A stretch of DNA of 64,000 bases from Apibacter sp. B3706 (GCF_011082725.1 NZ_CP049715.1:1116001-1180000); one strand, 5' to 3'. Positions 23,948 to 32,847 are shown, numbered from the stretch's first letter. Numbers and translations are program-made. The notes: a model not told the origin generated them from the letters alone.

Positions 23948-24285
23948 ATCAACTGTTTTCTTAAATGCATTTAAAATGAAAACTTATTAGTCGGCCTTCG
24001 ATTATCGAGTTTAAAATAAATTGTCAGATTATTTAAAAATATATTATATATATTTTTTATATATAATCATTATAATTTACAAAAAAACAAATAGTTAATC
24101 TATAAATCTTATCAGTTGGATGAATTTTTAAATGACAAAAAAAGGTACTTTAAAACAATAAGTTAAAAATAAAAAAACCGGACGAGTATCAATTCTCAAA
24201 GTAGATGGTTAAAAATTTTAATTTATCTAACATAGATTCTAATTTTTACCTTTTTTAAAGATAAATAATATTAAAATTTACAAAA
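23948..24285. other. Gap between adaptor and fibre genes, holding a decayed fibre start
   Basis: About 340 AT-rich bases between two genes of an otherwise tightly packed operon. Apart from the gene remnant at 24132-24215 I see no gene, clear promoter or terminator. Confidence 0.6.
24132..24215 (+). pseudogene. Decayed copy of the fibre gene's 5' end
   Basis: ATGACAAAAAAAGGTACTTT at 24132 lines up base for base with the start of the intact fibre gene at 24286, and the match continues through TTAAAACA, TTAAAAAT, GACGA and TCAATTCTC. The copy encodes MTKKGTLKQ and then stops, against MTTKDTLKQWFKNGKK in the intact gene. Similarity fades after about 84 bases. It is a truncated, frameshifted duplicate about 154 bases upstream of the original. 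Confidence 0.8.
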
Positions 24286-27200
24286 ATGACAACAAAAGAT
24301 ACATTAAAACAGTGGTTTAAAAATGGCAAGAAACCTGACGAATCTCAATTCTCGGAATGGTTGGAAAGCTATTGGCATAAGGATGAAAAAATACCAATCG
24401 AAATCATTGAAAATATTAATAATATATTAGCTAATAAATCAGATACTTCTCTAGTCAAAAGCTTGATAAATCAATTGGAGGGAAAAGTTGATAAAGAAGT
24501 TATAATGTCTTTAGAAAAATACATAAAGGAGATCATTGATGATAATCTTAACAAAGCTTCGGATAAGACCTATTCTATAGATAAAATACAACAAATTGTT
24601 GAAATTATTAATAATAAACTTGAAACAAAATCTGATGCCTCTTCCCTAGGTATTTTATTTGAACAACTTGATAATAAGGTTGATAAAAATGTTGTTCAAA
24701 ATTTGACCAATCATTTATATGGTTTAATTGATGACAGTCAAACTTCTGCTTCCGATAAAACGTATTCCATAGACAAGATACAAGAAATTATTAGCAAGTA
24801 TGTTAAAGATGCGGTTATCGATATCAAATATAATGATCAAACCAACAAATTATTGGTTCAATATCAAAACGGAGAATCCCAAGAGCTAATTATAAAGGAT
24901 AATTTTTTATCGGAAATTACTTATGATTCATCCCATAAAGAAATTAAGTTTATTCTTGAAAGCGGAAAAACCTTTACTACAAATATCTCTGATTTACAAG
25001 ACATTTACAGGACGACTGAAAACGGGGGAATTGAAATAGATAATGAAAATCAGATATCAATAAAAAAGGGTGGTATAAACGAATCCATGCTTGACGAGGA
25101 TGTTAAAGATAAAATCAATCATACCGATACGTTACAACAAATTACTGAAAAGGGCAATTCAACCACTAAAGATTTACTTATAAATTCTGCTTCTCTGGGT
25201 GCTGATACCAATGGTAATATCAAATTTGGTACAGATGCTTTAAACAGCAAAAACGAATCGACGCGTAACAACCTGGCTATCGGAAGTCAAGCATTATCGA
25301 AAAATGTTACCTGTCCGGATATCTTAGCAATCGGAAACCATGCATTGAAGGAGTTTGACGGTATGGGTTCTGAATCCGATTGGATCACAAGCATTGGGCA
25401 TAACTCCGCAACAAAATTAAGAAACGGCGCCAACTCTTTATTTGCGGGACACGGTGCCGGACAAAATTTAGAATCTTGTAACTTCGATACATTTATGGGC
25501 GCTTTAACAGGGGCGAATGCTAAAAAATCTGTCAGCAATGTTCTGATTGGACAAGCAGCGGCCTACAACGCTCAACAATTGACAGATGATACTGCTATTG
25601 GTCATCTTGCATTGGGAAAATATAAAGGAGTAGATTATAAATCATCTACAGATAGTAAACCTATGACTTCGGGAGGTAATATTTCAATTGGTAAATATGC
25701 TTCATATAAAACTTTATATGGTCGCGAAAATACATTTATCGGCCACCAATGTGGATACGATTTTTCAAATTACGGTGAATATAACACCTATTTGGGTTCC
25801 GGTATAACCAAAGGTTACAATCAAGTATATGGAAATACCAGTGTTGTTATTGGTGCATATGCAAGTTTGCCGATGAGGTTTGAATTAACTAATAAATTGG
25901 TGATCGATGCCAAAAGACCGGAAGATCCTAAGAGTGATCCTTTAGTGTACGGAGATTTTAAAGAGAAATGGTTTAAAATAAACGGGAAACACAGACTTAA
26001 TTATGAGTATACGCCCAATGCGGATTTAAACCGAGATTTTAAACCAAGCCATATGCTTGTTTCTGATGATGAAGGTAATGTGGGAGTAACTAAATATATA
26101 GATATAGCTAAGGCTACTTATTCACATGAATATGAAATTAATGATTCAGAGTTTTCAAAGATATGTTCTTTTTCTTTTAATCAATTAAACGGCCGGGCAT
26201 TTTTAAATCTTTTATTAGATGGAATTGATGCTAATTTGAATAATAGCATTTCAACGGCATATATACGTTCAAGTGTGATAAATAATTCCAGGGTAGTTAA
26301 AGGTCTTCAAGAAAACAAAACGGAGAATGTCAACTATAAGCTTTATTATAAAAAAGAATTTGAAAAAATAGATGATTATATTTTTCAACCCATAAGCCAA
26401 GATAATGGTACAAATTTTAATTTAATATCTGAAAAATATAAAGATTTATATATTTTAAAGCCAAAAACCGGATATAACAGATATTATATACCGATGGATA
26501 AAATTACAGATTTGGATGATGAAAATCGATATTATACTGCTTCAATGGTTGTAATACCAAATGAACTGGATACCCAAGATACTGTATTTTTCAATACTAT
26601 CATATTAGGTGGAGTAAATGGCAATAATTGGAATCATAGAATTGGATGGAAAGATTTTAAAAAAATCAATAATTCCGATGGTAGTGTTTTTCTATATAGT
26701 ACATTCTTAGTTGAAAGATCTTCCGGAAGACAATTTACAGAATTTAGTTTTGTATGTGAAAATAACTCGACCCAAAATCAGACAAAAATAACTAATTTAA
26801 AGGTTGAAGAGGGAGAAAAGTATACTCCGTATATTGAAACTTTTAATGATTATTCTAATGAATCAAATGGCGTAACTTTCCCTATTAAAGGTTTGCCCGG
26901 TTCTTCCCTTATCTGTATTGATGATAAATATGTTCATGTTGCTTATGCTGATGATAGTAACGGAAATGGATTCTCTATTACGCCAGAAGGTAAAAATTTT
27001 GTAGGAGTATATGTCGATCGTATTTCTGAAACTAATGAAAACCCTAAATTATATACATGGAGCTCAGTTTCAGATCTTCTTGCTTCCAATGAAGATGTCA
27101 TAAATATATCTTGCGGTGAATTCGAAGGTAAAAAGCATTATTTACATGTTGCATATGCCGACAATCATAAAGGAGATGGATTTTCCACTAATAATACTAA

Positions 27201-27393
27201 AAAATTTATAGGACTTCTCTTGGATACAAATGAAGTAAATCAACAATTTTCTCTATTTCTTAAATCTGAAGATGCAGATATGAAAGTTCAAGTCAGCGTT
27301 TTATCTTTGGATGAGAAAATGGGTAAAATAGATTTTATCCAAGATGAAAAAATAGTTTACGATAAATTTTCAGGTGAATTTTCAGTTTTATAA
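24286..27393 (+). CDS. Tail fibre / receptor-binding protein with YadA-like head repeats
   Basis: A 1035-residue protein. Residues 1-30 (TLKQWFKNGKKPDESQFSEW) are the attachment start typical of Bacteroidota fibres. Residues about 50-170 hold two copies of a helical unit (NKASDKTYSIDKIQ and QTSASDKTYSIDKIQ). Residues about 290-520 show many IG-x-x-A repeats (NLAIGSQALS, ILAIGNHALK, NISIGKYASY, NTFIGHQCGY) like trimeric adhesin heads. A linker NKLVIDAKRP/YGDFKEKWFKING follows, then a large C-terminal region with two copies of a YVHVAYAD...GFS module. It should decide target specificity. Terminator directly downstream. Confidence 0.85.
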   Translation: MTTKDTLKQWFKNGKKPDESQFSEWLESYWHKDEKIPIEIIENINNILANKSDTSLVKSLINQLEGKVDKEVIMSLEKYIKEIIDDNLNKASDKTYSIDKIQQIVEIINNKLETKSDASSLGILFEQLDNKVDKNVVQNLTNHLYGLIDDSQTSASDKTYSIDKIQEIISKYVKDAVIDIKYNDQTNKLLVQYQNGESQELIIKDNFLSEITYDSSHKEIKFILESGKTFTTNISDLQDIYRTTENGGIEIDNENQISIKKGGINESMLDEDVKDKINHTDTLQQITEKGNSTTKDLLINSASLGADTNGNIKFGTDALNSKNESTRNNLAIGSQALSKNVTCPDILAIGNHALKEFDGMGSESDWITSIGHNSATKLRNGANSLFAGHGAGQNLESCNFDTFMGALTGANAKKSVSNVLIGQAAAYNAQQLTDDTAIGHLALGKYKGVDYKSSTDSKPMTSGGNISIGKYASYKTLYGRENTFIGHQCGYDFSNYGEYNTYLGSGITKGYNQVYGNTSVVIGAYASLPMRFELTNKLVIDAKRPEDPKSDPLVYGDFKEKWFKINGKHRLNYEYTPNADLNRDFKPSHMLVSDDEGNVGVTKYIDIAKATYSHEYEINDSEFSKICSFSFNQLNGRAFLNLLLDGIDANLNNSISTAYIRSSVINNSRVVKGLQENKTENVNYKLYYKKEFEKIDDYIFQPISQDNGTNFNLISEKYKDLYILKPKTGYNRYYIPMDKITDLDDENRYYTASMVVIPNELDTQDTVFFNTIILGGVNGNNWNHRIGWKDFKKINNSDGSVFLYSTFLVERSSGRQFTEFSFVCENNSTQNQTKITNLKVEEGEKYTPYIETFNDYSNESNGVTFPIKGLPGSSLICIDDKYVHVAYADDSNGNGFSITPEGKNFVGVYVDRISETNENPKLYTWSSVSDLLASNEDVINISCGEFEGKKHYLHVAYADNHKGDGFSTNNTKKFIGLLLDTNEVNQQFSLFLKSEDADMKVQVSVLSLDEKMGKIDFIQDEKIVYDKFSGEFSVL

Positions 27394-27414
27394 TAATTTA
27401 ATATTCTAATTATT

Positions 27415-27445
27415 TAAAAAAAAGCCTCATATAAGAGGCTTTTTT
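27415..27445 (+). terminator. Rho-independent terminator of the tail operon
   Basis: AAAAGCCTC-ATATAA-GAGGCTTTT, a nine-pair stem followed by T residues, 22 bases after the fibre stop. It is nearly symmetric, so it can also end transcription of the convergent glycosyltransferase operon. Confidence 0.88.
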
Positions 27446-27486
27446 GGTTTATATTTATGTGTGTAATTTTATACACAATTTAATTA

Positions 27487-28410
27487 TTATAAAAGGTACA
27501 TTTTAATTTTCGGATTATATAATGTTCTTATATAATATTTAACATAAGTTTTTAAGCGTATTTTATTACCATTATTTTTAATAAATTTCATTATTTCTTT
27601 CATTTTGGTTGCTCCCCCGTAGTTATAGGATTCTAATAAATCTTTATCTAGATCAATGGTAAATTTTTCTTTTTTAACTTTCTTTAAATAAGTATTTATC
27701 CTAATTTTAGCCATGAATCTTTCGTCAAAATCATTTTCGTTATCAAGACTAAAGCATAAACTATCCTTTCTATAAGTAATGCAATATAGAGGAAAATCAT
27801 CAACTGAATAGTTTTTAGATAACTCACCTGCTTTGATAACAAACAAAGCCTCTTCCCCTATTCTTTCTTCATCAAAAATTAAGTTATTTTTTTCGATAAA
27901 ATTTCTGTTAAACATTTTAGCCCATACTTCCCAATTTTTATATATTAATTGATCTTTTGCTTTAATTTTATTATATCGCAACTTTTTGTAATATTTTTTT
28001 CTTGTTTTGAGTAAATATAAATGTCTAATAGATTTCTGTAAAGAATTACTTTCTACACTGGTAGCCAAATAATAAATTATTTCTTCATTACTATCTTTAT
28101 ATTTATCTAGTTCATTTAAAAAATTTGGATTAAAAAAGTCATCGGAATCTGCAAATAATAGCCATTTTCCTTTAGCTTTTTGTAATCCTATATTACGTGC
28201 ATACCCAACTCCTTTACCCTCTTTGGTAAAATATATTTCGACATTTTTTCTATTGTATCCGGGAAAGTTTTTAAAATCCACATAAGAAGAATCACTGTCG
28301 TCATCAATAATTATAATTTGTATATCATCTCTATAAGGAATTGAATTTAAACACCTTTGTAATAATTTAGGTGTATTTTTATGTGGAATAATTATAGAAT
28401 AGGTATACAT
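27487..28410 (-). CDS. Glycosyltransferase family 2
   Basis: A 307-residue GT-A enzyme. The start YSIIIPHKNTPKLLQRCLNS and the IIIIDDDSDS strand bind the nucleotide sugar, and LLFADSDDFF carries the metal-binding DxD. No membrane helix is visible. It is the last gene of a leftward three-gene operon and follows the previous gene by nine bases. It probably adds a sugar to a surface glycan; donor and acceptor are unknown. It lies immediately beyond the fibre terminator, so it is either element cargo or flanking host DNA. Confidence 0.85.
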   Translation of the reverse strand: MYTYSIIIPHKNTPKLLQRCLNSIPYRDDIQIIIIDDDSDSSYVDFKNFPGYNRKNVEIYFTKEGKGVGYARNIGLQKAKGKWLLFADSDDFFNPNFLNELDKYKDSNEEIIYYLATSVESNSLQKSIRHLYLLKTRKKYYKKLRYNKIKAKDQLIYKNWEVWAKMFNRNFIEKNNLIFDEERIGEEALFVIKAGELSKNYSVDDFPLYCITYRKDSLCFSLDNENDFDERFMAKIRINTYLKKVKKEKFTIDLDKDLLESYNYGGATKMKEIMKFIKNNGNKIRLKTYVKYYIRTLYNPKIKMYLL

Positions 28411-28419
28411 TTAGGAACT

Positions 28420-29331
28420 TTATTTAAAAGATTTTTTTAAATAAATTTTTAATCGCTTGGAGTAAGGAATGTCTTTTATATTATTGAAAAGTTCAACGCT
28501 TATATATTCCGGGATTTTATTTTTAGGGGTTGTAAGGTATATTTTCCTTAGTAATTTATTTCTATATTCTTCTGTTTTTTTTAGTAATTGATTTAATTTG
28601 TTATTCTTACAAAAGTCTATTCGATCTTTCAATGCTTCGATAAAAGCGATTTCTTTCTTATATGAAAATTCTTCATAAATTTTATTGGTTATACTATTTG
28701 CCCTTTTAAAATAATAATAAAGAACTTGATCCAATTCACATATTTTATGGGCTTTAAACATAGCTTTAAACCAAACATATTCATCTTCGCATATTTTTAC
28801 ATTTTCAGGAAATCTCAATTCATCCCATAAATATCGTTTGTAAAGCTTATTCCAAATAACTACATAACGAACGGTATCTTTCTTGTAACTAAAATTTTTA
28901 ATAAAATTATATCCATTGTATTCATTGCTTTTATATAAAGAACGGTGATCCTCCTTTATTTCATTGAAATGGGTGAAATTTTGAAAATTACATAAAATGA
29001 GGTCACTATTCGTCTTAATCAATGTATTATACAGTACTTCATAGAAATGTACAGATATAACATCATCAGGGTCTACAAATCCAATGAACTCACCTTTAGC
29101 TATGTCTAAACCTCTATTCCTGGCTATTGAAGTTCCTTTATTTTCCTGATGAATAACAACAATCCTGGAATCTTTTTTTGCATATTCATCACAAATAAAT
29201 CCGCTAGAATCTGTAGATCCATCATTAACTAGAAGTATTTCCAAATCTGAATAGGTTTGATTTATTACAGAATCTATACATCTACTTAAATATTTTTCTA
29301 CATTATAGATGGGAATTATAACTGATATCAT
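28420..29331 (-). CDS. Glycosyltransferase family 2
   Basis: A 303-residue GT-A enzyme with the classical start SVIIPIYNVEKYLSRCIDSV, LLVNDGSTDSSG and the DxD region GFVDPDDVI. It ends with a basic C-terminal helix (KIYLKKSF) that may touch the inner membrane. Its start overlaps the preceding glycosyltransferase stop by four bases, so it is translationally coupled. Members of this type add hexoses or phosphorylated sugars to O-antigen or capsule chains. Exact sugar unknown. Confidence 0.88.
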   Translation of the reverse strand: MISVIIPIYNVEKYLSRCIDSVINQTYSDLEILLVNDGSTDSSGFICDEYAKKDSRIVVIHQENKGTSIARNRGLDIAKGEFIGFVDPDDVISVHFYEVLYNTLIKTNSDLILCNFQNFTHFNEIKEDHRSLYKSNEYNGYNFIKNFSYKKDTVRYVVIWNKLYKRYLWDELRFPENVKICEDEYVWFKAMFKAHKICELDQVLYYYFKRANSITNKIYEEFSYKKEIAFIEALKDRIDFCKNNKLNQLLKKTEEYRNKLLRKIYLTTPKNKIPEYISVELFNNIKDIPYSKRLKIYLKKSFK

Positions 29332-30374
29332 TTATTAGCAGGATTTGTATTAAAAAATAATTGTAATTGATTTTCAAATTCTAATTCTTCATTTAGAACT
29401 TCATTTCTGTACTCATTAAAATCCAATATGGCATGATCATAATTAATCATAGAATATTCTATTTTATCGATAATTTTTGAAAGTTCATTTTTTGCATATT
29501 TAAACTTATATCCCATTGGAATATTCAAATCTTGTTGATATTTTGAAGATCCCCCCATACCTGAAATAATAATACATTTCATTACTGATGATTCTCTTAA
29601 CATTTTGTCTCTTCCGGGATTGTATCCAAAATCTATATATACTTTTGCTTTTTTCATGGTTTCAACCACTTGATCGGTTGTCATATTCTTTATGGCTATC
29701 CATGTATACTTTGAGCTTTTCTTTTGTATGGATTTTAAATCTTTATTATTTTTTTTAGGATTATAGATTATTATATTTTCTTTTTTAACTAAATTTTTAA
29801 TTTGATTACTTTCGGATAAAAAAAGAGGATTTACATAATCGCATACAAAAGATATCTTATTTTCAGGTATGTGATTTTCGATAAGATATATATAGGATCG
29901 GTAAGATTGAGCCCAATGAACTACATCAGGAAGATTTTCAAAATGGTACTCTTGCTCTTCTTGCTGACCTTTAAAATATTTTGAAATATAAAATTTTAAT
30001 CCTCTGTGTCGATTCTTCATACAAATTGAATAGAAATCAACACTCAACCACCAAACGATCTTCTTACTTTTTTTATACTTAAAAATATAATTGGTAAGGG
30101 ATTCCGGAATGATAATAACACTATTGGGATGATCATAAATAGTTTCAATCTCTGATGTATCGTAGATATTATAAACTTGCGGTTTTGGATTTACATTAGA
30201 TTTTTTATGTATATAATACATTTTAGCATCTAATTTAAAAACAGTTCTTAATTTATGACTTAATTGATGTAATGCTTCCGGTCCACCGGTTGAGATATTT
30301 GCAGGACAAATTATATATATTCTTGATGGATAAGTTATTATCATAATGTCTTCTAGCTCTGCAAATGTAATCAA
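29328..30374 (-). CDS. GT-B type glycosyltransferase
   Basis: A 348-residue protein. The part from residue 11 (MIITYPSRIYIICPANISTGGPEALHQ, key STGGPEALHQL) is the typical donor/acceptor loop of a GT-B enzyme, and GYNPGRDKMLRESSVMKCIII has the placement of the C-terminal donor-binding helix with its Glu. The true start may be the internal ATG at 30344 rather than 30374. It is first in the leftward operon and divergent from the VanW-like gene across 65 bases. It resembles rhamnan- or O-chain-type transferases of uncertain specificity. Confidence 0.7.
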   Translation of the reverse strand: MITFAELEDIMIITYPSRIYIICPANISTGGPEALHQLSHKLRTVFKLDAKMYYIHKKSNVNPKPQVYNIYDTSEIETIYDHPNSVIIIPESLTNYIFKYKKSKKIVWWLSVDFYSICMKNRHRGLKFYISKYFKGQQEEQEYHFENLPDVVHWAQSYRSYIYLIENHIPENKISFVCDYVNPLFLSESNQIKNLVKKENIIIYNPKKNNKDLKSIQKKSSKYTWIAIKNMTTDQVVETMKKAKVYIDFGYNPGRDKMLRESSVMKCIIISGMGGSSKYQQDLNIPMGYKFKYAKNELSKIIDKIEYSMINYDHAILDFNEYRNEVLNEELEFENQLQLFFNTNPANK

Positions 30375-30439
30375 TTCTTACATTCTATAGAATTCCGCAG
30401 ATGTTTTTTTATTAAATTTACGTTACTAATTTCTTTACG

Positions 30440-31072
30440 ATGAACATAGTTAAATGTTTAAAAAACTACTTTACATTTACTAATTATGCTAAACATGTAG
30501 AAAAAGATGAAGCAAACTATCCTCATGAAATTCTCTTATCATATAGGATTATGAACCATCCTTTTGTTTCTTTAGAACGGTTAGCTAATCAGATGTTATG
30601 GATACAAAATTCACTTTCTAATGTAGTAATTAAACCCAATCAGGTATTTTCATTTTGGAAAGTTTTAGGTAATCCCGTTCATATGTTACACAATTCTGAT
30701 TCAACATTCTTATACGAAATATACAGCAGTATTATTTACCATCTGGCACTAATAAGTGGATTAGCAATACTTGAGAGACATCCTTCAACGGTAGATCATT
30801 TCACTGAAGATCATAGAATATATCCGTTAGGTGCGGAAGCATCGGTGTTATATAAATCCAGAGATTTAAAAATTAAAAACGGTTATGCTTTTCCTATAAA
30901 ATTTAATTTTCAAATTAAAAATCAAATTTTGAATGGATCTATTTTAAGTTCAGAAAAAATAATACGTAACGAAGTAGTTTTTACCAATAGAGATTTTAAA
31001 AATTTCAAGGAAGTTTTAACTCGAATAAACCGTAGAACTACAGAAGTTTCCTTTTATAAAAAGAAACTATAA
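30440..31072 (+). CDS. VanW-like protein lacking the usual Gly-Gly-Gly-x-Cys-Gln motif
   Basis: A 210-residue protein. VIKPNQVFSFWKVLGNP and LAILERHPSTVDHF, then YPLGAEASVLYKSRDLKIKN, follow the VanW family in order (FSF..VG, ERH.HS, P.G.DA, DL...N). Where most VanW proteins have GGGLCQ, this one has NSDSTFLYE, so if that motif is catalytic the protein is changed. VanW occurs in some vancomycin-resistance clusters, but its reaction is unknown. No signal peptide is obvious. It is divergent from the glycosyltransferases and ends in a strong terminator. Confidence 0.75.
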   Translation: MNIVKCLKNYFTFTNYAKHVEKDEANYPHEILLSYRIMNHPFVSLERLANQMLWIQNSLSNVVIKPNQVFSFWKVLGNPVHMLHNSDSTFLYEIYSSIIYHLALISGLAILERHPSTVDHFTEDHRIYPLGAEASVLYKSRDLKIKNGYAFPIKFNFQIKNQILNGSILSSEKIIRNEVVFTNRDFKNFKEVLTRINRRTTEVSFYKKKL

Positions 31073-31077
31073 AAATA

Positions 31078-31112
31078 TAGCTTCATGTATTCTAACATGA
31101 AGCTACGTTTTT
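31078..31112. terminator. Strong bidirectional terminator after the VanW-like gene
   Basis: TAGCTTCATGT-ATTCTA-ACATGAAGCTA, an eleven-pair perfect stem with T residues on the + side and A residues on the other. It serves the VanW-like gene and the convergent META-domain gene. Confidence 0.88.
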
Positions 31113-31158
31113 AAAAATTTTTATTAACTGTTTAAATTTAAAAACTTTATCTATGAAA

Positions 31159-31749
31159 TCATGAATTAAATCTTTCAAAAACTAAAATTTCTTGTCCATT
31201 ATTATAAAATGATAAAATAGAATCTCCTTCTCTAATTTCATCAATACTTTGCAAAGCATTTAAAAATTGAGATTCATCAAAATCACAAGGCAATTCGGTT
31301 GAAGATAATCTTGATAAATTAAAAATAGTATTTTCCCAAGTATAATAGGCAGTAAATTTGTTACAACCTGTTGTTCCGTAAATTTGTTTCCAAGGTTCAT
31401 CAAATCTCATCAAGGGTAAAGTTTCGTATAAATCAGAAGCATTTTGAGAATTCAATCTAACTAATTTCCATTTCACTACATTCTCATCACCTAGATAAAC
31501 CATTATTTTATCTAGTTTGTCCTTAGGTTTTTTAGTTGTATTAGTTCCTTGATCCTCTACTTTTATAGTAATTACATTATCTGCTTTATCGATTGTACCG
31601 GTACTTATAGTAACTTCATCTACCGATTGATTTATTTGAACTTCGTTATAATCTTTCAATGCTTTTTTTGATGTTCCACAGCTAGTGATTAAAAATAATG
31701 GAAATAACCCTAAGAAAATTAAATGAAAATCTAATAAACTTTTTTTCAT
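31159..31749 (-). CDS. META-domain lipoprotein (HslJ-like)
   Basis: A 196-residue lipoprotein: hydrophobic signal ending LITS-CGTSKK, then a META domain from about residue 88 (WKLVRLN, IYGTTGCNKFTAYYTW, STELPCDFDESQFLNAL). The GCN and C pair are characteristic of META/HslJ proteins, often linked to stress or envelope homeostasis. It is on the outer or inner membrane of the periplasm. It stands alone, with a 306-base gap upstream. The function within this host is not known. Confidence 0.82.
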   Translation of the reverse strand: MKKSLLDFHLIFLGLFPLFLITSCGTSKKALKDYNEVQINQSVDEVTISTGTIDKADNVITIKVEDQGTNTTKKPKDKLDKIMVYLGDENVVKWKLVRLNSQNASDLYETLPLMRFDEPWKQIYGTTGCNKFTAYYTWENTIFNLSRLSSTELPCDFDESQFLNALQSIDEIREGDSILSFYNNGQEILVFERFNS

Positions 31750-32055
31750 AATATTTAAGAATGTATTGTACGATTAATTAACTTTTTGAGCATAATAAAT
31801 ATTAGGTAAAGATATAAAAAACCTGCAATAACAACTATTTTTTTTATATTTTTTTTTCAAACAAAAATAAGATTTAAGTTTCAAAATTAATTTTATTTTA
31901 TTGAATTAATTGAAACAAAATAACTTAAGCTATATATGTGACAAGAATTTTTATTTGAAAGTACTATGAATGAGTAAGGATTGAATACTATCATATTTAT
32001 ATATTTGTAATATTCAAGAAAATAATACAGACTAAAAGTAAATAATTTATTCTTT
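31750..32055. other. Divergent intergenic region with promoter elements
   Basis: About 300 AT-rich bases between two divergent genes. TATATTTG at 32000-32007 is a good -7 element for the rightward DUF2797 gene, although the nearest TTG (31981) is a few bases closer than usual. I see no RNA gene or repeat. Confidence 0.5.
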
Positions 32056-32847
32056 ATGCATCTAACCGGACAACTAACCAAAATGATAACCGAATATAAT
32101 TCTCCTATTCAGTATTATCTAAATTTTAATGATGAAATACTTATTATTAATCAACTATTAGATAAAAAAATCAAAGTACGATTTGATCATTATAAATGTT
32201 TGGGATGTGGTTTGGATAAAGAAATATTTGCCATGGGATATTGTAAGGATTGCTATTTTACTTCTCCCTATGCAGGAGATTGGATCCTAAGACCCGAATT
32301 ATCTAAAGCCCATTTAGGCATGGAAGACAGAGATTTAAGTGTTGAATCTCAAGCTCAACTTCAACCTCACATAGTTTATTTAGCAAACTCCGGTGGAATT
32401 AAGGTTGGTGTCACAAGAAAATCTCAATTACCTTATCGTTGGATCGATCAAGGTGCTGAGTACGCCATAAAATTAGCAGAAACTGAAAATAGATATGAAG
32501 CCGGAGTCATTGAAACCATTCTTAAAAAACACGTTTCAGATAAAACTAATTATAGGAAAATGTTAAGCGAATCAGTACCCTATATAGAATTATCAATTGT
32601 GAAAAATGAGCTTAAAACATTTATACCCGATCAGCTAGAAAATTATATTTTAGAGGATAACAAAATTTTTAATTTTCAATATCCTGTAATCGCATACCCA
32701 CATAAAGTAAATTCGGTAAACCTTAAAAAGGTTTTTGAATTTGAAGGAGTTCTAAAAGGTATTAAAGGTCAATATTTGCTTTTTGATAATAATATGGTGT
32801 TTAATGTTAGAAATCATGAGGGATTCGTTGTCGATTTAATCCTTTGA
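32056..32847 (+). CDS. DUF2797 family protein
   Basis: A 263-residue protein with the DUF2797 layout: a four-Cys zinc-binding set (CLGCGLDKEIFAMGYCKDCYF) near residue 52, and a following nuclease-like region (IVYLANSGGIKVGVTRKSQLPYRWIDQGA) that resembles the GIY-YIG strand pattern with ENRYEAGVIE after it. The family is widely conserved in Bacteroidota and of unknown role; a nucleic-acid-related function is suggested by the zinc cluster and the GIY-YIG-like core. Its end overlaps the convergent sulfatase gene by twelve bases. Confidence 0.82.
   Translation: MHLTGQLTKMITEYNSPIQYYLNFNDEILIINQLLDKKIKVRFDHYKCLGCGLDKEIFAMGYCKDCYFTSPYAGDWILRPELSKAHLGMEDRDLSVESQAQLQPHIVYLANSGGIKVGVTRKSQLPYRWIDQGAEYAIKLAETENRYEAGVIETILKKHVSDKTNYRKMLSESVPYIELSIVKNELKTFIPDQLENYILEDNKIFNFQYPVIAYPHKVNSVNLKKVFEFEGVLKGIKGQYLLFDNNMVFNVRNHEGFVVDLIL

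Noticed and set aside
3963-27393. Extracellular contractile injection system (Afp/PVC/MAC type) or type VI secretion system
   Set aside because: No AAA+ ATPase of the Afp15 type, no double or triple sheath genes, no TssJLM membrane complex or ClpV. The gene order is that of Mu tails and transposition genes are present.
27456-27478. TGTGTAATTTTATACACA hairpin as the right end of the element
   Set aside because: It has a hairpin but no match to the left intergenic region and no visible target-site duplication, so the right end remains unassigned.
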